A stretch of DNA of 64,000 bases, taken from positions 28,782-92,781 of the forward strand of contig UCJH01000062.1 of NCBI GenBank assembly GCA_900472785.1. Direction: 5' to 3'. This document shows positions 1 through 11,433 of this stretch, in pieces. Numbering within the stretch: position 1 is the first letter of the stretch; each line of letters begins with the position of its first letter. This DNA is from Hyphomicrobiales bacterium. Its GTDB lineage: Bacteria; Pseudomonadota; Alphaproteobacteria; Rhizobiales; Rhizobiaceae. The position numbers and the translations under genes were made by a program. The notes under the pieces were generated by a model. It ran no database searches and was not told the origin of the DNA. It saw only the letters and a list, made by a program, of their open reading frames with translations.

Positions 1-2306
1 TGCTGACCGCCGAGCGGGCCGAGGCGCAGGCCGGCCGCAACCAGCTGGAAAAAACCATCCGCGATCTTGCCGAGCGTCAGGGCAGGCTTGCCCGGCAGTT
101 GCAGGACCAGAGCCGCGACCTCGAAGACCTCGACCGGCAGATCGCCGTGCTGCCGGATCCGGAGGCAAAGCGCGAGGAGGTCGAGGCTGCGGAGGCCGCG
201 CAGGAAGAGGCCGACGCCGTCATCGTGTCGGTTGAGGAAGCGCTTGCCGCTGCCCGCCAGACGGAAGCCGCAGCCCGCCCGCCGGTCGATGCCGCCCGGG
301 CGCGGCTGAACGGCATCGAGACGGAGGCCCGCACCATCCGCCGCATGCTGGAGGCGGCAACCGTTCAGGGCGCCTCGCCGCCGGTGGTCGACGAGATGAA
401 GGTCGATCGCGGCTTCGAGACGGCGCTGGGGGCCGCGCTCGGCGACGATCTCGATTCGCCGCTCGATCCGGCGGCACCCGCCCATTGGCGCATGCCTGGA
501 GAAGCCCGGGACGCTGCTCTGCCGGCAGGAGCAACACCGCTTGCCGATCACGTCCGCGCGCCGGCAGCCCTTTTCCGCGCGCTGCACCAGATCGGCATCG
601 TTCCGGACGATGCGGCCGCCGAGATCCTGATGCCGCAGTTGCAGGCCGGGCAGCGGCTCGTAACGCGTGATGGTGCAGTCTGGCGCTGGGACGGCCATGT
701 CACCGGCGCGGATGCGCCAAGTGCCGCGGCACTGCGGCTGGCGCAGAAGAACCGCCTGGCCGAACTCGATGGTGAGGCCGAGGACGCGCAGGCCGAACTG
801 GAGAAGCGCGAAGCCGATCTGGCAAAGGCGGCGGCCGGCATCCATAGCCAGGACGAGCGGTTGCGGCAGGCGCGCGATGCGCAGCGGCTGATGGCGCGCA
901 AGGTGGCGGAAGCCCGCGACGCGCTGGCCGCCGCCGAGCGCGCCTCCGGCGATCTCGTGCGCCGCCGGGCGGTGCTGGCCGAGACCCGCAGCCAGCTCGA
1001 ACTGCAGCTCGAGGAACTCGGCGAGCAGATGGAGGGCGCCCGCGGGGCGCTGGAGGATGCACCTGATCTTGCCGATCTCGAGACGCGCCTGCGAAACGTG
1101 CTTCTGGAGGTGGCGCAGGATCGCGCCGCAGTCGCCGAAGCGCGCGCCGCCCATGACGGTCTTGCCCGCGAAAACGAAGCACGGCAGCGCCGCCTGACGG
1201 CGATCGCGTTGGAACGCCAGACCTGGAATGCGCGGGCCGCAAGCACCGGCGAGCACATCGCCACCCTGCGCGACCGTGAAGCGGAAGCGCGCGACGAAGT
1301 CGAGGCGCTAATGGACGCGCCGGACGAATTTGACGAAAAGCGCCGCGCCCTGATGAGCGAGCTTGCCAACATGGAGACCGCCCGCCGGGCTGCCGCCGAT
1401 CGGCTGGCCGAGGCGGAAAACCGCCAGCGCGACGCCGACAGGACAGCCGCGACGGCCCTTTCGCAGCTGGCCGAGGTGCGCGAAAAACGCGGCCGCGCCG
1501 AGGAACGGCTGGTTTCCGCCCGCGAAAAGCGTGTCGAGATCGAGGGTGCGATCCGCCAGGCACTGAACTGCGCCCCGCATGAGGTGATGCGCCTGACTGG
1601 TCTTGCCGTCGATCAGGACCTGCCGGATGTCCGCACCATTGAGCGCGAGCTGGAGCGGTTGAAGATCGAGCGCGAGCGGCTGGGCGCCGTCAACCTGCGC
1701 GCTGAGGAGGAACAGAAGGAACTGTCCGACAAGCTCGCCGCGCTGATCAAGGAGCGCGAGGACGTCATCGACGCCATCCGCAAGCTGCGCGCCGCGATCC
1801 AGAGCCTCAACCGCGAGGGCCGCGAACGGCTTCTCGCCGCCTTCGATATCGTCAACGTCCAGTTCCAGCGGCTGTTCACGCACCTGTTCGGCGGCGGCAC
1901 GGCCGAGTTGCAGCTGATCGAAAGCGACGATCCGCTGGATGCGGGCCTCGAAATCCTCGCCCGCCCGCCGGGCAAGAAGCCGCAGACCATGACGCTGTTG
2001 TCCGGCGGCGAGCAGGCTTTGACGGCCATGGCGCTGATCTTCGCCGTCTTCCTGACCAATCCGGCGCCGATCTGCGTGCTCGACGAGGTCGATGCACCGC
2101 TCGACGACCATAATGTCGAGCGCTACTGCAACCTGATGGATGAGATGGCCGCCTCGACCGAGACCCGCTTCGTCATCATCACCCACAACCCGATCACCAT
2201 GGCCCGCATGAACCGCCTCTTCGGCGTGACCATGGGCGAGCAGGGGGTCAGCCAGCTGGTCTCGGTGGACCTGCAGACGGCGGAGCAGTTGCGGGAAGCG
2301 GTCTGA
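1..2306 (+). CDS. smc: Chromosome segregation ATPase SMC, C-terminal part (5' end outside window)
   Basis: This is the C-terminal portion, about 767 residues, of the condensin-type SMC protein that organises and helps segregate the chromosome. The frame is open from base 3, so the start and Walker A lie upstream of the window. It begins in coiled coil rich in Glu, Arg and Ala, then shows a hinge-like globular stretch at about bases 350-720, then a second long coiled coil. The C-terminal ATPase head carries the ABC signature LLSGGEQ (about 1996-2020), the Walker B and D-loop CVLDEVDAPLDDH (about 2070-2110), and the final segment ITHNPITMARMNRLFGVTM. The serine-glycine-glycine signature and the Walker B acidic pair are intact, so the protein looks functional. 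The next genes are unrelated TA genes. Confidence 0.96.
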   Translation, partial: LTAERAEAQAGRNQLEKTIRDLAERQGRLARQLQDQSRDLEDLDRQIAVLPDPEAKREEVEAAEAAQEEADAVIVSVEEALAAARQTEAAARPPVDAARARLNGIETEARTIRRMLEAATVQGASPPVVDEMKVDRGFETALGAALGDDLDSPLDPAAPAHWRMPGEARDAALPAGATPLADHVRAPAALFRALHQIGIVPDDAAAEILMPQLQAGQRLVTRDGAVWRWDGHVTGADAPSAAALRLAQKNRLAELDGEAEDAQAELEKREADLAKAAAGIHSQDERLRQARDAQRLMARKVAEARDALAAAERASGDLVRRRAVLAETRSQLELQLEELGEQMEGARGALEDAPDLADLETRLRNVLLEVAQDRAAVAEARAAHDGLARENEARQRRLTAIALERQTWNARAASTGEHIATLRDREAEARDEVEALMDAPDEFDEKRRALMSELANMETARRAAADRLAEAENRQRDADRTAATALSQLAEVREKRGRAEERLVSAREKRVEIEGAIRQALNCAPHEVMRLTGLAVDQDLPDVRTIERELERLKIERERLGAVNLRAEEEQKELSDKLAALIKEREDVIDAIRKLRAAIQSLNREGRERLLAAFDIVNVQFQRLFTHLFGGGTAELQLIESDDPLDAGLEILARPPGKKPQTMTLLSGGEQALTAMALIFAVFLTNPAPICVLDEVDAPLDDHNVERYCNLMDEMAASTETRFVIITHNPITMARMNRLFGVTMGEQGVSQLVSVDLQTAEQLREAV

Positions 2307-2331
2307 GGATCGATTGGCTCCGGATGTTTTT

Positions 2332-2362
2332 CATGATATACAATTGAAAAACGTATATCATG
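2332..2362. promoter_or_regulatory. Inverted-repeat operator of the AbrB/PIN toxin-antitoxin pair
   Basis: A perfect 10-bp inverted repeat is present: catgatatac (2332-2341) and gtatatcatg (2353-2362), separated by 11 A-rich bases. It lies directly upstream of the antitoxin start. Such palindromes are the usual autoregulatory site of AbrB-type antitoxins. The right arm overlaps an in-frame ATG at 2360, which argues for the downstream ATG at 2372 as the real start. Confidence 0.7.
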
Positions 2363-2371
2363 GAGGTTTGC

Positions 2372-2602
2372 ATGCAGGTCTCGAAATGGGGCAACAGTCT
2401 GGCTGTGCGTCTGCCCAAAAAGCTGGTTGAGGAAATGGCGCTTTCCGCCGGCGATGAAATCAAGGTGGTCGATATCGGCGATCGAACGATTGTCGTGGAG
2501 AAGGTCGATCAAAAGGCTGAATTTCTTCGCAGGATGGAGGAATTCAGATTTCCGCTGCCGGCCGATTACAAATTCGATCGTGAAGAGGCCAACGAACGTT
2601 GA
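2372..2602 (+). CDS. AbrB/MazE-type (VapB-like) antitoxin
   Basis: This is a 76-residue protein with the SpoVT/AbrB swapped-hairpin DNA-binding fold. The N-terminal pattern MQVSKWGNSLAVRLPKKLVE and the following SAGDEIKV are typical of the family. The C-terminal tail (about residues 45-76) should wrap the partner toxin. The start at 2372 is preferred because GGAGG sits 5 bases upstream; an in-frame ATG at 2360 lies inside the palindromic operator. It overlaps the following PIN toxin gene by 4 bases (TTGA), so translation is probably coupled. Expected role: neutralise the toxin and repress the operon through the upstream inverted repeat. Confidence 0.85.
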   Translation: MQVSKWGNSLAVRLPKKLVEEMALSAGDEIKVVDIGDRTIVVEKVDQKAEFLRRMEEFRFPLPADYKFDREEANER

Positions 2603-2997
2603 GCGCCTTTTTCGACACCAATATTCTGGTCTATTCTTTCTCCGAAAATGAAAAGCGCGGGGTAGCACTCGCGGCACTCTCTGATGGCGGCGTCATCAGC
2701 GTGCAGGTGTTGAACGAACTGACCAACGTTCTGCGCAAGAAGCAAATGAGGGACTGGCGGACGATCGAAAGCGCGCTTTCGGTGTTGAGGCTGCGTTTTC
2801 CGGATATAGTGCCCCTTACCGCCCAGCTTCACGAAACCGCGCTGCCGCTCGCCCGCGATCATGGCCTAACCATCTACGATGCCCTCATCGTCGCCGCCGC
2901 TTTTGAAGCCGGCTGCGACACTCTGTTCAGCGAGGACCTCCAGCACGACCGTGTCTTCGGTCGCGTGACCATCAGGAACCCTTTTCGGGAAGGCTGA
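2599..2997 (+). CDS. PIN-domain ribonuclease toxin (VapC-like)
   Basis: This 132-residue PIN-domain protein is the toxin partner of the preceding AbrB-type antitoxin. PIN toxins are metal-dependent RNases that cut tRNA or rRNA. The acidic metal-binding residues are visible: D6 in FFDTNILVY, E40 in VLNELTNVL, D94 in YDALIVAAA, and E112/D113 in LFSEDLQHD. The start is TTG, overlapping the antitoxin stop codon by 4 bases, a layout that keeps antitoxin in excess. All catalytic positions appear intact. The specific RNA target cannot be told from sequence. Confidence 0.87.
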   Translation: MSAFFDTNILVYSFSENEKRGVALAALSDGGVISVQVLNELTNVLRKKQMRDWRTIESALSVLRLRFPDIVPLTAQLHETALPLARDHGLTIYDALIVAAAFEAGCDTLFSEDLQHDRVFGRVTIRNPFREG

Positions 2998-3120
2998 AGC
3001 CGAGGGGAACTCGCTCCCACCAGAAGGGGCGCGTCGTTACGTCCTTCCGGTCCGCGCCGCTTGCCGTGCAACCTGGGCATGCCCATCGACCGGCTGACGC
3101 GGAATGCCCGGGCGAGGGCA

Positions 3121-4941
3121 TCACTCGAATTCGATCATGAGGGAGTTGGTGCTGTCGCTCGGCCCCATATCGTCCCAATTGGTTACGACAAGACTGCCGA
3201 AATCAGTTTTGCCTTTCCCATGCGCGTAGAACATGCCGAAATCGTCGCCTTTATTGTGTTCGTTCGGCATGTCGCGATACCAGTTCGTATAGGTGAGCGG
3301 TTCGCCGGTAACCCAACCCCAACCGCCGCGGGGTTCAGCGCCGGTGGAAGCCTGAACAAGGCCGATCCATGCGCCCATCTTGTAGGAGGTGGCGTATTTG
3401 ACGTCATAGCCCGTCAGAAAAGTGCGCTGGTCGCCATTCATCATATCGGCTAGAAAGTCGTTTTCCGACTGAGAGCCGATTGTCGCAAGATGGCCGCCGC
3501 AGTCTCCGGCGATGCGGTCGGCCGAGGCACGCGTGATGTTGCCGCTACGGAGCACCATATAGAGATGTCCCCCGAAGGCGCCGTAAATCCGTTCGTAATA
3601 AGGGAAGCAAGCAAGCGCCTTTAAGACACGCGCGTCGTTCTCCAGTCCTATGAAGTCCTCTGGCTTGTAAGAGCGCGCGCGGGGCGATGAATAAATGCCG
3701 TCCTCATTGACATCAATCTGAACGCCAAGTTTCGACAGGGTGAGCGAGTTGAGAAAGCCGGTTTCCGCGATCCTTTCTGATCGCTGGTAGGCCGAAATAG
3801 CGTTGCGGGTCTGCTTGCCGAACGCGCCATCTGCACTGCCTGGATCAAATCCTTTGCCGGCGAGCACCAACTGGATCCGCTTGCGCCCAGCCGCTCCGCC
3901 CGCCACGAGCGCCTCGCGCTGTTCTGGCGTGCTTGCTCTGGCGGTCGTCTGCGCCGGCTGCATTTGCGCCAGCATTTGCCGGGCGACCTCCGGGTACTCG
4001 CCAATGCGATGTTTATTGATGAAGGCCTTCCAGATGCGCGGCGTATTGATTCTCAGCGCCTTGCGGAAATCCGCCTCGACAGCGTCGGCTTTCGTGTCCG
4101 CGACGGGTGTGGAAAGCGCATCGTCGGTTTTCGCCTCGAGGTCTTTCGTCGCGACGGGAAGACTGGCGTTAAAATAGAATTCCAGAGCCAGAGACGACAG
4201 GATCTGCGGCGATTGTTTGCCGGATGTCTGGTTCCTCACGTCGCGGATGACGCGCTTGAACGCCGTGCCGATTTCAAGCCCGGGGCCGGAAAGATTGGCG
4301 ATGAGGGCGGTGGTGAACGGCGAATTCTCCCCGCTGCCATCCGCGGCGACCTGGCCCGGTGCTGCGGCAAACGCCACCATCGTGCCTGCGGCCTCGGTAT
4401 TCACCGGAGCAAGACCTCTCGTTGCCAGGCTGCGGCTGACGCCTTCGACCTGTTCGTTCAGGCGGTTGGCAAGCGGGTTGTTGCGGCAGGCGTCGAGGAA
4501 GAAAAGCGCGATCTTCGCTTTCTTTTCCACCGCCCCGATGACGTCCGTAAGGGCAACCGTTTCGGCCGGCACGTCCAGTTCGCTTTCCAGATGCGCATCG
4601 GTGCCGACCAGAAAGTTTTCGCCGTGGAGCTGCATGCCATGGCCGGCAAAATAGAGGAGGGCGACATCCTCGGGGCCGACCTTCTTTGCGAACAGCGAGA
4701 CGGCGCTTGCCATTTCGCGCCGGCTGGCATCGGTGACAACATCGACCTCGAAGCCCTGTGAGGACAGGAACTCGCCGAAGGACGTGGCGTCGCGCGCGGC
4801 GTTCGGCAGCGCGCCCGCGACCTCGTACTTCGAATTGCCGATCACCAGCGCGAGCCGTTTCATCTCGGCAGCCGCGTCGGCAAAAGGGATGATTGCCATG
4901 GCAAGAGCAAGCCAAGCCATCAGACGGACACTCTTCTGCAT
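3121..4941 (-). CDS. Exported caspase-fold (peptidase C14) protein with peptidoglycan-binding and C-type lectin domains
   Basis: This 606-residue exported protein has an unusual order of domains. Residues 1-25 are a signal peptide (hydrophobic core, then FADAAA). Residues 27-270 form a caspase-like p20 domain with catalytic His101 (YFAGHGMQ) and Cys152 (FLDACRNNP). About 350-420 is a peptidoglycan-binding-1-like repeat (GFDPGSADGAFGKQTRNAI). About 475-606 resembles a C-type lectin fold (GGHLATIGSQSEN, WIGL, WGWVTGEPLTYTNW, final WDD-MIEFE). The start at 4941 is chosen because GGTGAGG lies just upstream and the signal peptide begins there; an ATG 14 codons further up has no such support. Caspase plus PG-binding proteins are known in rhizobia; the added lectin-like end is less usual. 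The substrate is unknown, and a periplasmic or surface role is inferred. Confidence 0.85.
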   Translation of the reverse strand: MQKSVRLMAWLALAMAIIPFADAAAEMKRLALVIGNSKYEVAGALPNAARDATSFGEFLSSQGFEVDVVTDASRREMASAVSLFAKKVGPEDVALLYFAGHGMQLHGENFLVGTDAHLESELDVPAETVALTDVIGAVEKKAKIALFFLDACRNNPLANRLNEQVEGVSRSLATRGLAPVNTEAAGTMVAFAAAPGQVAADGSGENSPFTTALIANLSGPGLEIGTAFKRVIRDVRNQTSGKQSPQILSSLALEFYFNASLPVATKDLEAKTDDALSTPVADTKADAVEADFRKALRINTPRIWKAFINKHRIGEYPEVARQMLAQMQPAQTTARASTPEQREALVAGGAAGRKRIQLVLAGKGFDPGSADGAFGKQTRNAISAYQRSERIAETGFLNSLTLSKLGVQIDVNEDGIYSSPRARSYKPEDFIGLENDARVLKALACFPYYERIYGAFGGHLYMVLRSGNITRASADRIAGDCGGHLATIGSQSENDFLADMMNGDQRTFLTGYDVKYATSYKMGAWIGLVQASTGAEPRGGWGWVTGEPLTYTNWYRDMPNEHNKGDDFGMFYAHGKGKTDFGSLVVTNWDDMGPSDSTNSLMIEFE

Positions 4942-5209
4942 CGCCTCACCCCCCGTCGCGCCGATCGCCATCGTGAAACGCATGGCAGCCTCGAGAAATT
5001 CACGCTGTCGCCGATCGCCCGCCGCCCGATGTCACATTATCAGTCATCCGGGATGCCGCAATGCCTGTTTCACAGGCGTTCAAGACCTCTTTCCGCCCGG
5101 TTCCGCATGGTGCTCCCCGAACGACGACCGGCAACGGTAACGCAATCTTTTCGTTCTTGCTTCATCATGCGCCATCACATCGCGGCTTGCGGTGTTGGAG
5201 AGGTGCGAA

Positions 5210-6835
5210 TTGACGGACTTCACAAGCGCAGATGCACTGGTTTTTCTCGGAGCCGTGCCGTCAGCCTCCCTGTGCGTCAATGCAGGCGGCATCATTCTCT
5301 TTGCCAACGCGGCCGTTAGCGGCATTGCCGGTGCAGGCGCGGGGCTTGCGCGCACGCCCGTGTCGCGGCTGCTGCCCGAATGGCATGCCCTGTCGGCCAG
5401 TCCGGCGAAATCCTTCCGGCGCGAGACGGTCCTGTTGCGCCGGGACGGCAGCGCCATTCCCGTCGAGCTCTCGCTGGTGCGCTGGGAGCGCGATGGTGCA
5501 GGCCTGACCGGCGTCGTGATCCGCGACCTGATCGACGAGCGGGCGCTCGAATCGATGCGGTTGGAGCTCGAGCGGCAGAACGAGCTGGTTCTGGCCGAGG
5601 CGGAGGCTGCGCATCGGCGGCTGGGTTTCATCATCGACATGCTGCCGCAGGCGGCCTGCGTCTTCGACGCCGAAGACAGATACGTGCTGTGGAACGAGAA
5701 ATACGCCGCGCTCTATCCGGAAATCGCGCCGCATCTGCGCCCCGGCATTCCGTTTCGCGACATCCTGCGCATCAGCCTGGAGAGCGGCGAGATGCCGGAA
5801 ATGATCGACGATCCGGAACACTGGATCGAGGAGCGGATGAAGAAGCACGCCCTGCCGTCGTCGCAGGACGAACAGATGCTGCGGGACGGGCGCTGGCTGC
5901 GCCACGACGATCGCCGCACGCCGGATGGTGGCGCGATCGGCATGCGCATCGACATCACCGATCTGAAGCGTCGCGAGGAATCCATGCGGCAGCTGTTCGA
6001 TGCCAATCCCATGCCGATGATGCTCTGCGAGGTCGGCACGCTGAATATCCTCGCCGTCAACGAAGCGGCAATCGCGCTTTACGGTTTCAGCCGTGCCGAT
6101 CTGCTGTCGAAAGCGGTCACCGACCTGCATGTTGCCGGTGAAGGCGTACATTTCGGCACGGCGTTGAAGGATGTGGACGACGATTGCGAGGCGCGAACCG
6201 TCTGGCGGCACCGCACCGCCGATGGTGACGAGCGCCATGTCCTCATCTATGTCCGCTTTCTCAATGAAGGCTCCGACCGTCGCCTGCTGCTGACGATCGC
6301 CGATGTCAGCGACCGGGTCCATGCCGAAGCGCATGCGACGCATCTTGCGCATCACGACCCGCTGACGGGACTGCCGAACCGCATGCGGTTTCGCCAGACC
6401 CTGGAGGCCGCTCTGGCCAGGGCGACGTTGAGTGGCGAGGAGGTCGCGGTGCACTACCTTGATCTTGACGGCTTCAAGCCGGTCAACGACACCTTTGGCC
6501 ACGCGGCCGGCGATACGCTGCTGGAACAGGTGGCGGAACGCCTGACCGGCCTGTTGCGGACCGGCGATCTGGTCGCGCGGCTGGGTGGCGATGAGTTCGC
6601 TATTCTCCAGCATGCCTCCGCTCTCGGCGCCGAGGATGTAGCGCAACTCTGCATCCAGGCGCTTCGTCAGCCCTTCGGCATCGCCGACAGCGAGATCAGC
6701 ATCAGCGCCAGTATCGGCATTGCCGTCGCTCCAGGCAACGGCATAGATCCAGACGGATTGATGAGCGCTGCCGATACGGCTCTCTATCAGGCCAAGGCCG
6801 CGGGCAAGAATACCTGGCGCCGTTCGGCAGCCTGA
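5210..6835 (+). CDS. PAS-domain diguanylate cyclase (GGDEF)
   Basis: A soluble sensor-type diguanylate cyclase that makes c-di-GMP from two GTP. Three PAS-like stretches (about residues 1-110, 130-255, 260-375) are linked by a short coiled coil (LESMRLELERQNELVLAEAEAA). They are followed by a GGDEF domain starting at DPLTGLPNRMRF. The active-site motif RLGGDEF is intact at residues 459-463. The product-inhibition I-site RTGD lies five residues before it, so feedback control by c-di-GMP is expected. No EAL domain and no clear membrane helix are seen. The start is taken as TTG at 5210, six bases after GGAGAGG; a GTG at 5192 is possible. The signal sensed is unknown. Confidence 0.88.
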   Translation: MTDFTSADALVFLGAVPSASLCVNAGGIILFANAAVSGIAGAGAGLARTPVSRLLPEWHALSASPAKSFRRETVLLRRDGSAIPVELSLVRWERDGAGLTGVVIRDLIDERALESMRLELERQNELVLAEAEAAHRRLGFIIDMLPQAACVFDAEDRYVLWNEKYAALYPEIAPHLRPGIPFRDILRISLESGEMPEMIDDPEHWIEERMKKHALPSSQDEQMLRDGRWLRHDDRRTPDGGAIGMRIDITDLKRREESMRQLFDANPMPMMLCEVGTLNILAVNEAAIALYGFSRADLLSKAVTDLHVAGEGVHFGTALKDVDDDCEARTVWRHRTADGDERHVLIYVRFLNEGSDRRLLLTIADVSDRVHAEAHATHLAHHDPLTGLPNRMRFRQTLEAALARATLSGEEVAVHYLDLDGFKPVNDTFGHAAGDTLLEQVAERLTGLLRTGDLVARLGGDEFAILQHASALGAEDVAQLCIQALRQPFGIADSEISISASIGIAVAPGNGIDPDGLMSAADTALYQAKAAGKNTWRRSAA

Positions 6836-7012
6836 TTGTTCTTGCGCCGAAGTCCCGTTCCACCGATTCGATGGTATCGATCCGTATGTGTGCAATGCGG
6901 TGAAAAATGCCGCAATTCTGGTGCAATGCAGCAATAATCCGGATCGCATGCATTTCCAACCCGTTGTGTATACTGTAGCTTCCGGGACGGACTGTTTGGG
7001 TGGAGAACAGGA

Positions 7013-9679
<2,667 letters not shown>

Positions 9680-9685
9680 GGATCT

Positions 9686-10102
9686 TCAAGTTTTAGGCAA
9701 AACGTCGACGCCCGATTTTCTTGCGGCGGCTGCCAAATCCGTATCCAGTGTTGCCAGCGGCAGCCTGCGCCGTTGGGCCAGTTCCAGGTAAGCGGCATCG
9801 TAAAGCGTCAGTCCATGCAGGTCGGCGAGTTTGATCGTTGCTGACCAAGCATGTTTCTGGGTTTCGTCGTCGACGGAAATGTCGAGCTTCACGAGGTAGC
9901 CCAGAAACTGATTTCTGGTTTCCTGCGAAATGCGTTTCCTGCGCACGGCGATGGAAAGGCCGTTGGCGACTTCCAGGTGCCAAAGCGCTGGTACGATGGC
10001 GCCATCGGCAACGATCTCATTGAGTATGTCGGAAATCTCAGATGTTTTCTCGTCTTCCATCAGGAAGGCGAGCGTTGCAGAGCAGTCGAGAACGAGGCTC
10101 AA
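9686..10102 (-). CDS. PIN-domain toxin (VapC-like)
   Basis: A 138-residue PIN-domain protein, the probable RNase toxin of the pair with the Phd-type antitoxin just upstream. Metal-binding acidic residues fit the family: the Asp in LVLDCSATLAF near the N-terminus, the Glu in WHLEVANGL, the Asp in LYDAAYLELA, and the Asp pair in LATLDTDLAAAA. Its ATG overlaps the antitoxin stop by 4 bases. It ends 6 bases from the convergent ppdK gene, leaving no room for a classical terminator. The 'LDCSATLAFLMEDE' type N-terminus distinguishes it from the PIN toxin at 2599, so the two are not a recent duplication. Confidence 0.86.
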   Translation of the reverse strand: MSLVLDCSATLAFLMEDEKTSEISDILNEIVADGAIVPALWHLEVANGLSIAVRRKRISQETRNQFLGYLVKLDISVDDETQKHAWSATIKLADLHGLTLYDAAYLELAQRRRLPLATLDTDLAAAARKSGVDVLPKT

Positions 10103-10356
10103 CGGCGCCCCTCATCGCGATAGCTTTTCCATTCCGCCCAGTCGAAGGAACCGAGTTTGATATCCTTGGCCAATGCCCTGATCGCTTCTGCAGCTTGGGT
10201 CGCCGCGGATCGGTCCGAAGAACTGGTTTCCTTCACCATCCGCGCCACAGGTTTGCCATGGCGTGTGATGACGACTTCCTCTCCGTGCTCGACAAGGTCG
10301 AGAAGGGTGCCAAGAGTATTCTTCGCCTCAAATGCTCCGATTTGCCGCACCGACAT
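10099..10356 (-). CDS. Phd/YefM-family antitoxin
   Basis: An 85-residue type II antitoxin. The N-terminal Phd/YefM DNA-binding fold is clear from VRQIGAFEAKNTLGTLLDLVEHGEEVVITRHGKPVARMV. The C-terminal part (about 45-85, ending FDWAEWKSYRDEGRR) is the expected toxin-binding tail. It precedes and overlaps the PIN toxin gene by 4 bases, so the two are co-translated. The inverted repeat at 10366-10384, directly upstream, is the likely autorepression site. Confidence 0.87.
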   Translation of the reverse strand: MSVRQIGAFEAKNTLGTLLDLVEHGEEVVITRHGKPVARMVKETSSSDRSAATQAAEAIRALAKDIKLGSFDWAEWKSYRDEGRR

Positions 10357-10365
10357 CTCCTATAA

Positions 10366-10384
10366 AAGCTAGCTTAGCTAGCTT
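10366..10384. promoter_or_regulatory. Palindromic operator upstream of the Phd/PIN pair
   Basis: The 8-bp arms aagctagc and gctagctt are perfect reverse complements separated by tta. The site is 9 bases upstream of the antitoxin start on the minus strand, where a Phd-type antitoxin would bind to repress its own operon. Function is inferred from position and symmetry. Confidence 0.6.
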
Positions 10385-10430
10385 AAACTGGTGCGGCTGC
10401 AAAAGCAAGAATTGGCGTTGTGGTGCTAGA

Positions 10431-11282
10431 TCACCGATCAATGAAGTCCCGTACCGCCTTGTTGTATCCCTCCGGGTCCTGCAGCATGGCAAAGTGGCTG
10501 GCGTCCTTGAGGATGATTTCCGTAGCGCCCGGGATGGTCTTTGCCAGATAATCCGTGTGCTCGCGGCTGATCGCCTCGTCGTGATCGCCGAGTACGATGG
10601 CGGTCGGGGTGGTGATCTTCTTCAGGTCGTCGTCGCTCCAGTTGGGCTGGCTCGCCCACATGCCGCTGATCTGGGTGACGAAGGCGTCGTATTCGGTCGG
10701 CGTCGGCGAGATCGTCTTGTAAACCTCGCCGGCCTTCTCGATGTAGCCCGCAAACGTCTTGTTTTCCATCACCGTCGGAATGACGCCGTCGACCTTGGAA
10801 TTGGCGGCATGGGCAAAGAGCTTCGTCAGCCGTTCCGGATGTTTGATGGCGATGTCGAGGCCGATGATGCCGCCGTCGCTCCAGCCGACCAGTGCGGTTT
10901 TCTCAATCTTCAGGTAGTCGAGCAGCGCCAGATAGTCCGACGCCATCAGGTCGTAGCTGTAGGGATCGGCGTTGCGGGTCGAGCGGCCATGCCCGCGGCT
11001 GTCGGCGACGATGACGGTGTGATCCTTCGAGAGATCAGCGACCTGCGCGCCCCAGACTTCGCTATAGCCGAGCCCGCCATGGATGAGCAGCACGGCGGGG
11101 CCTGAACCGTAGACGGCATAATGCATATTGATACCATTGACCGGCGCGCTTCCGGTCTTGGCGGCGGCCGGCAGGGCGACGGGATCCGGCAAGGTTTCCC
11201 AGCGCTCGGCGGCAATCGCAGCCGTCGTTGAAAGTGTAAGGGCGCAGAACAGGCTGATGGCGGCGGCGAGCTTCATGGTCAC
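10431..11282 (-). CDS. Exported alpha/beta hydrolase
   Basis: A 283-residue alpha/beta-hydrolase with a signal peptide of about 25 residues (ending AAIAAE), so periplasmic. The fold is marked by VLLIHGGLGYSEVWG (oxyanion HGG), the strand-turn ADSRGHGRS, the nucleophile elbow GWSDGG with Ser135, an acid near LGDHDE (D233 or D235), and catalytic His263 in DASHFAMLQDP. The triad is complete. The substrate cannot be assigned; the closest families are annotated only as hydrolases of small esters or lactones. It stands alone, with a 46-base gap to the TA operator and 5' room for its own promoter. Confidence 0.82.
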   Translation of the reverse strand: MTMKLAAAISLFCALTLSTTAAIAAERWETLPDPVALPAAAKTGSAPVNGINMHYAVYGSGPAVLLIHGGLGYSEVWGAQVADLSKDHTVIVADSRGHGRSTRNADPYSYDLMASDYLALLDYLKIEKTALVGWSDGGIIGLDIAIKHPERLTKLFAHAANSKVDGVIPTVMENKTFAGYIEKAGEVYKTISPTPTEYDAFVTQISGMWASQPNWSDDDLKKITTPTAIVLGDHDEAISREHTDYLAKTIPGATEIILKDASHFAMLQDPEGYNKAVRDFIDR

Positions 11283-11433
11283 GGTTCCCGGCTGGAGTGC
11301 ACTGCCTGTAATCCTACGCCAGATTTTGCATTCCAGAAGACAGCACGCCCGTAGTTGCGAGCGGCGAGAAGAAAAATCTCTCCGTCATTCCGGTTTTTGA
11401 GGGCAGACTATACTGCGCGTGTACCGCAAACGC

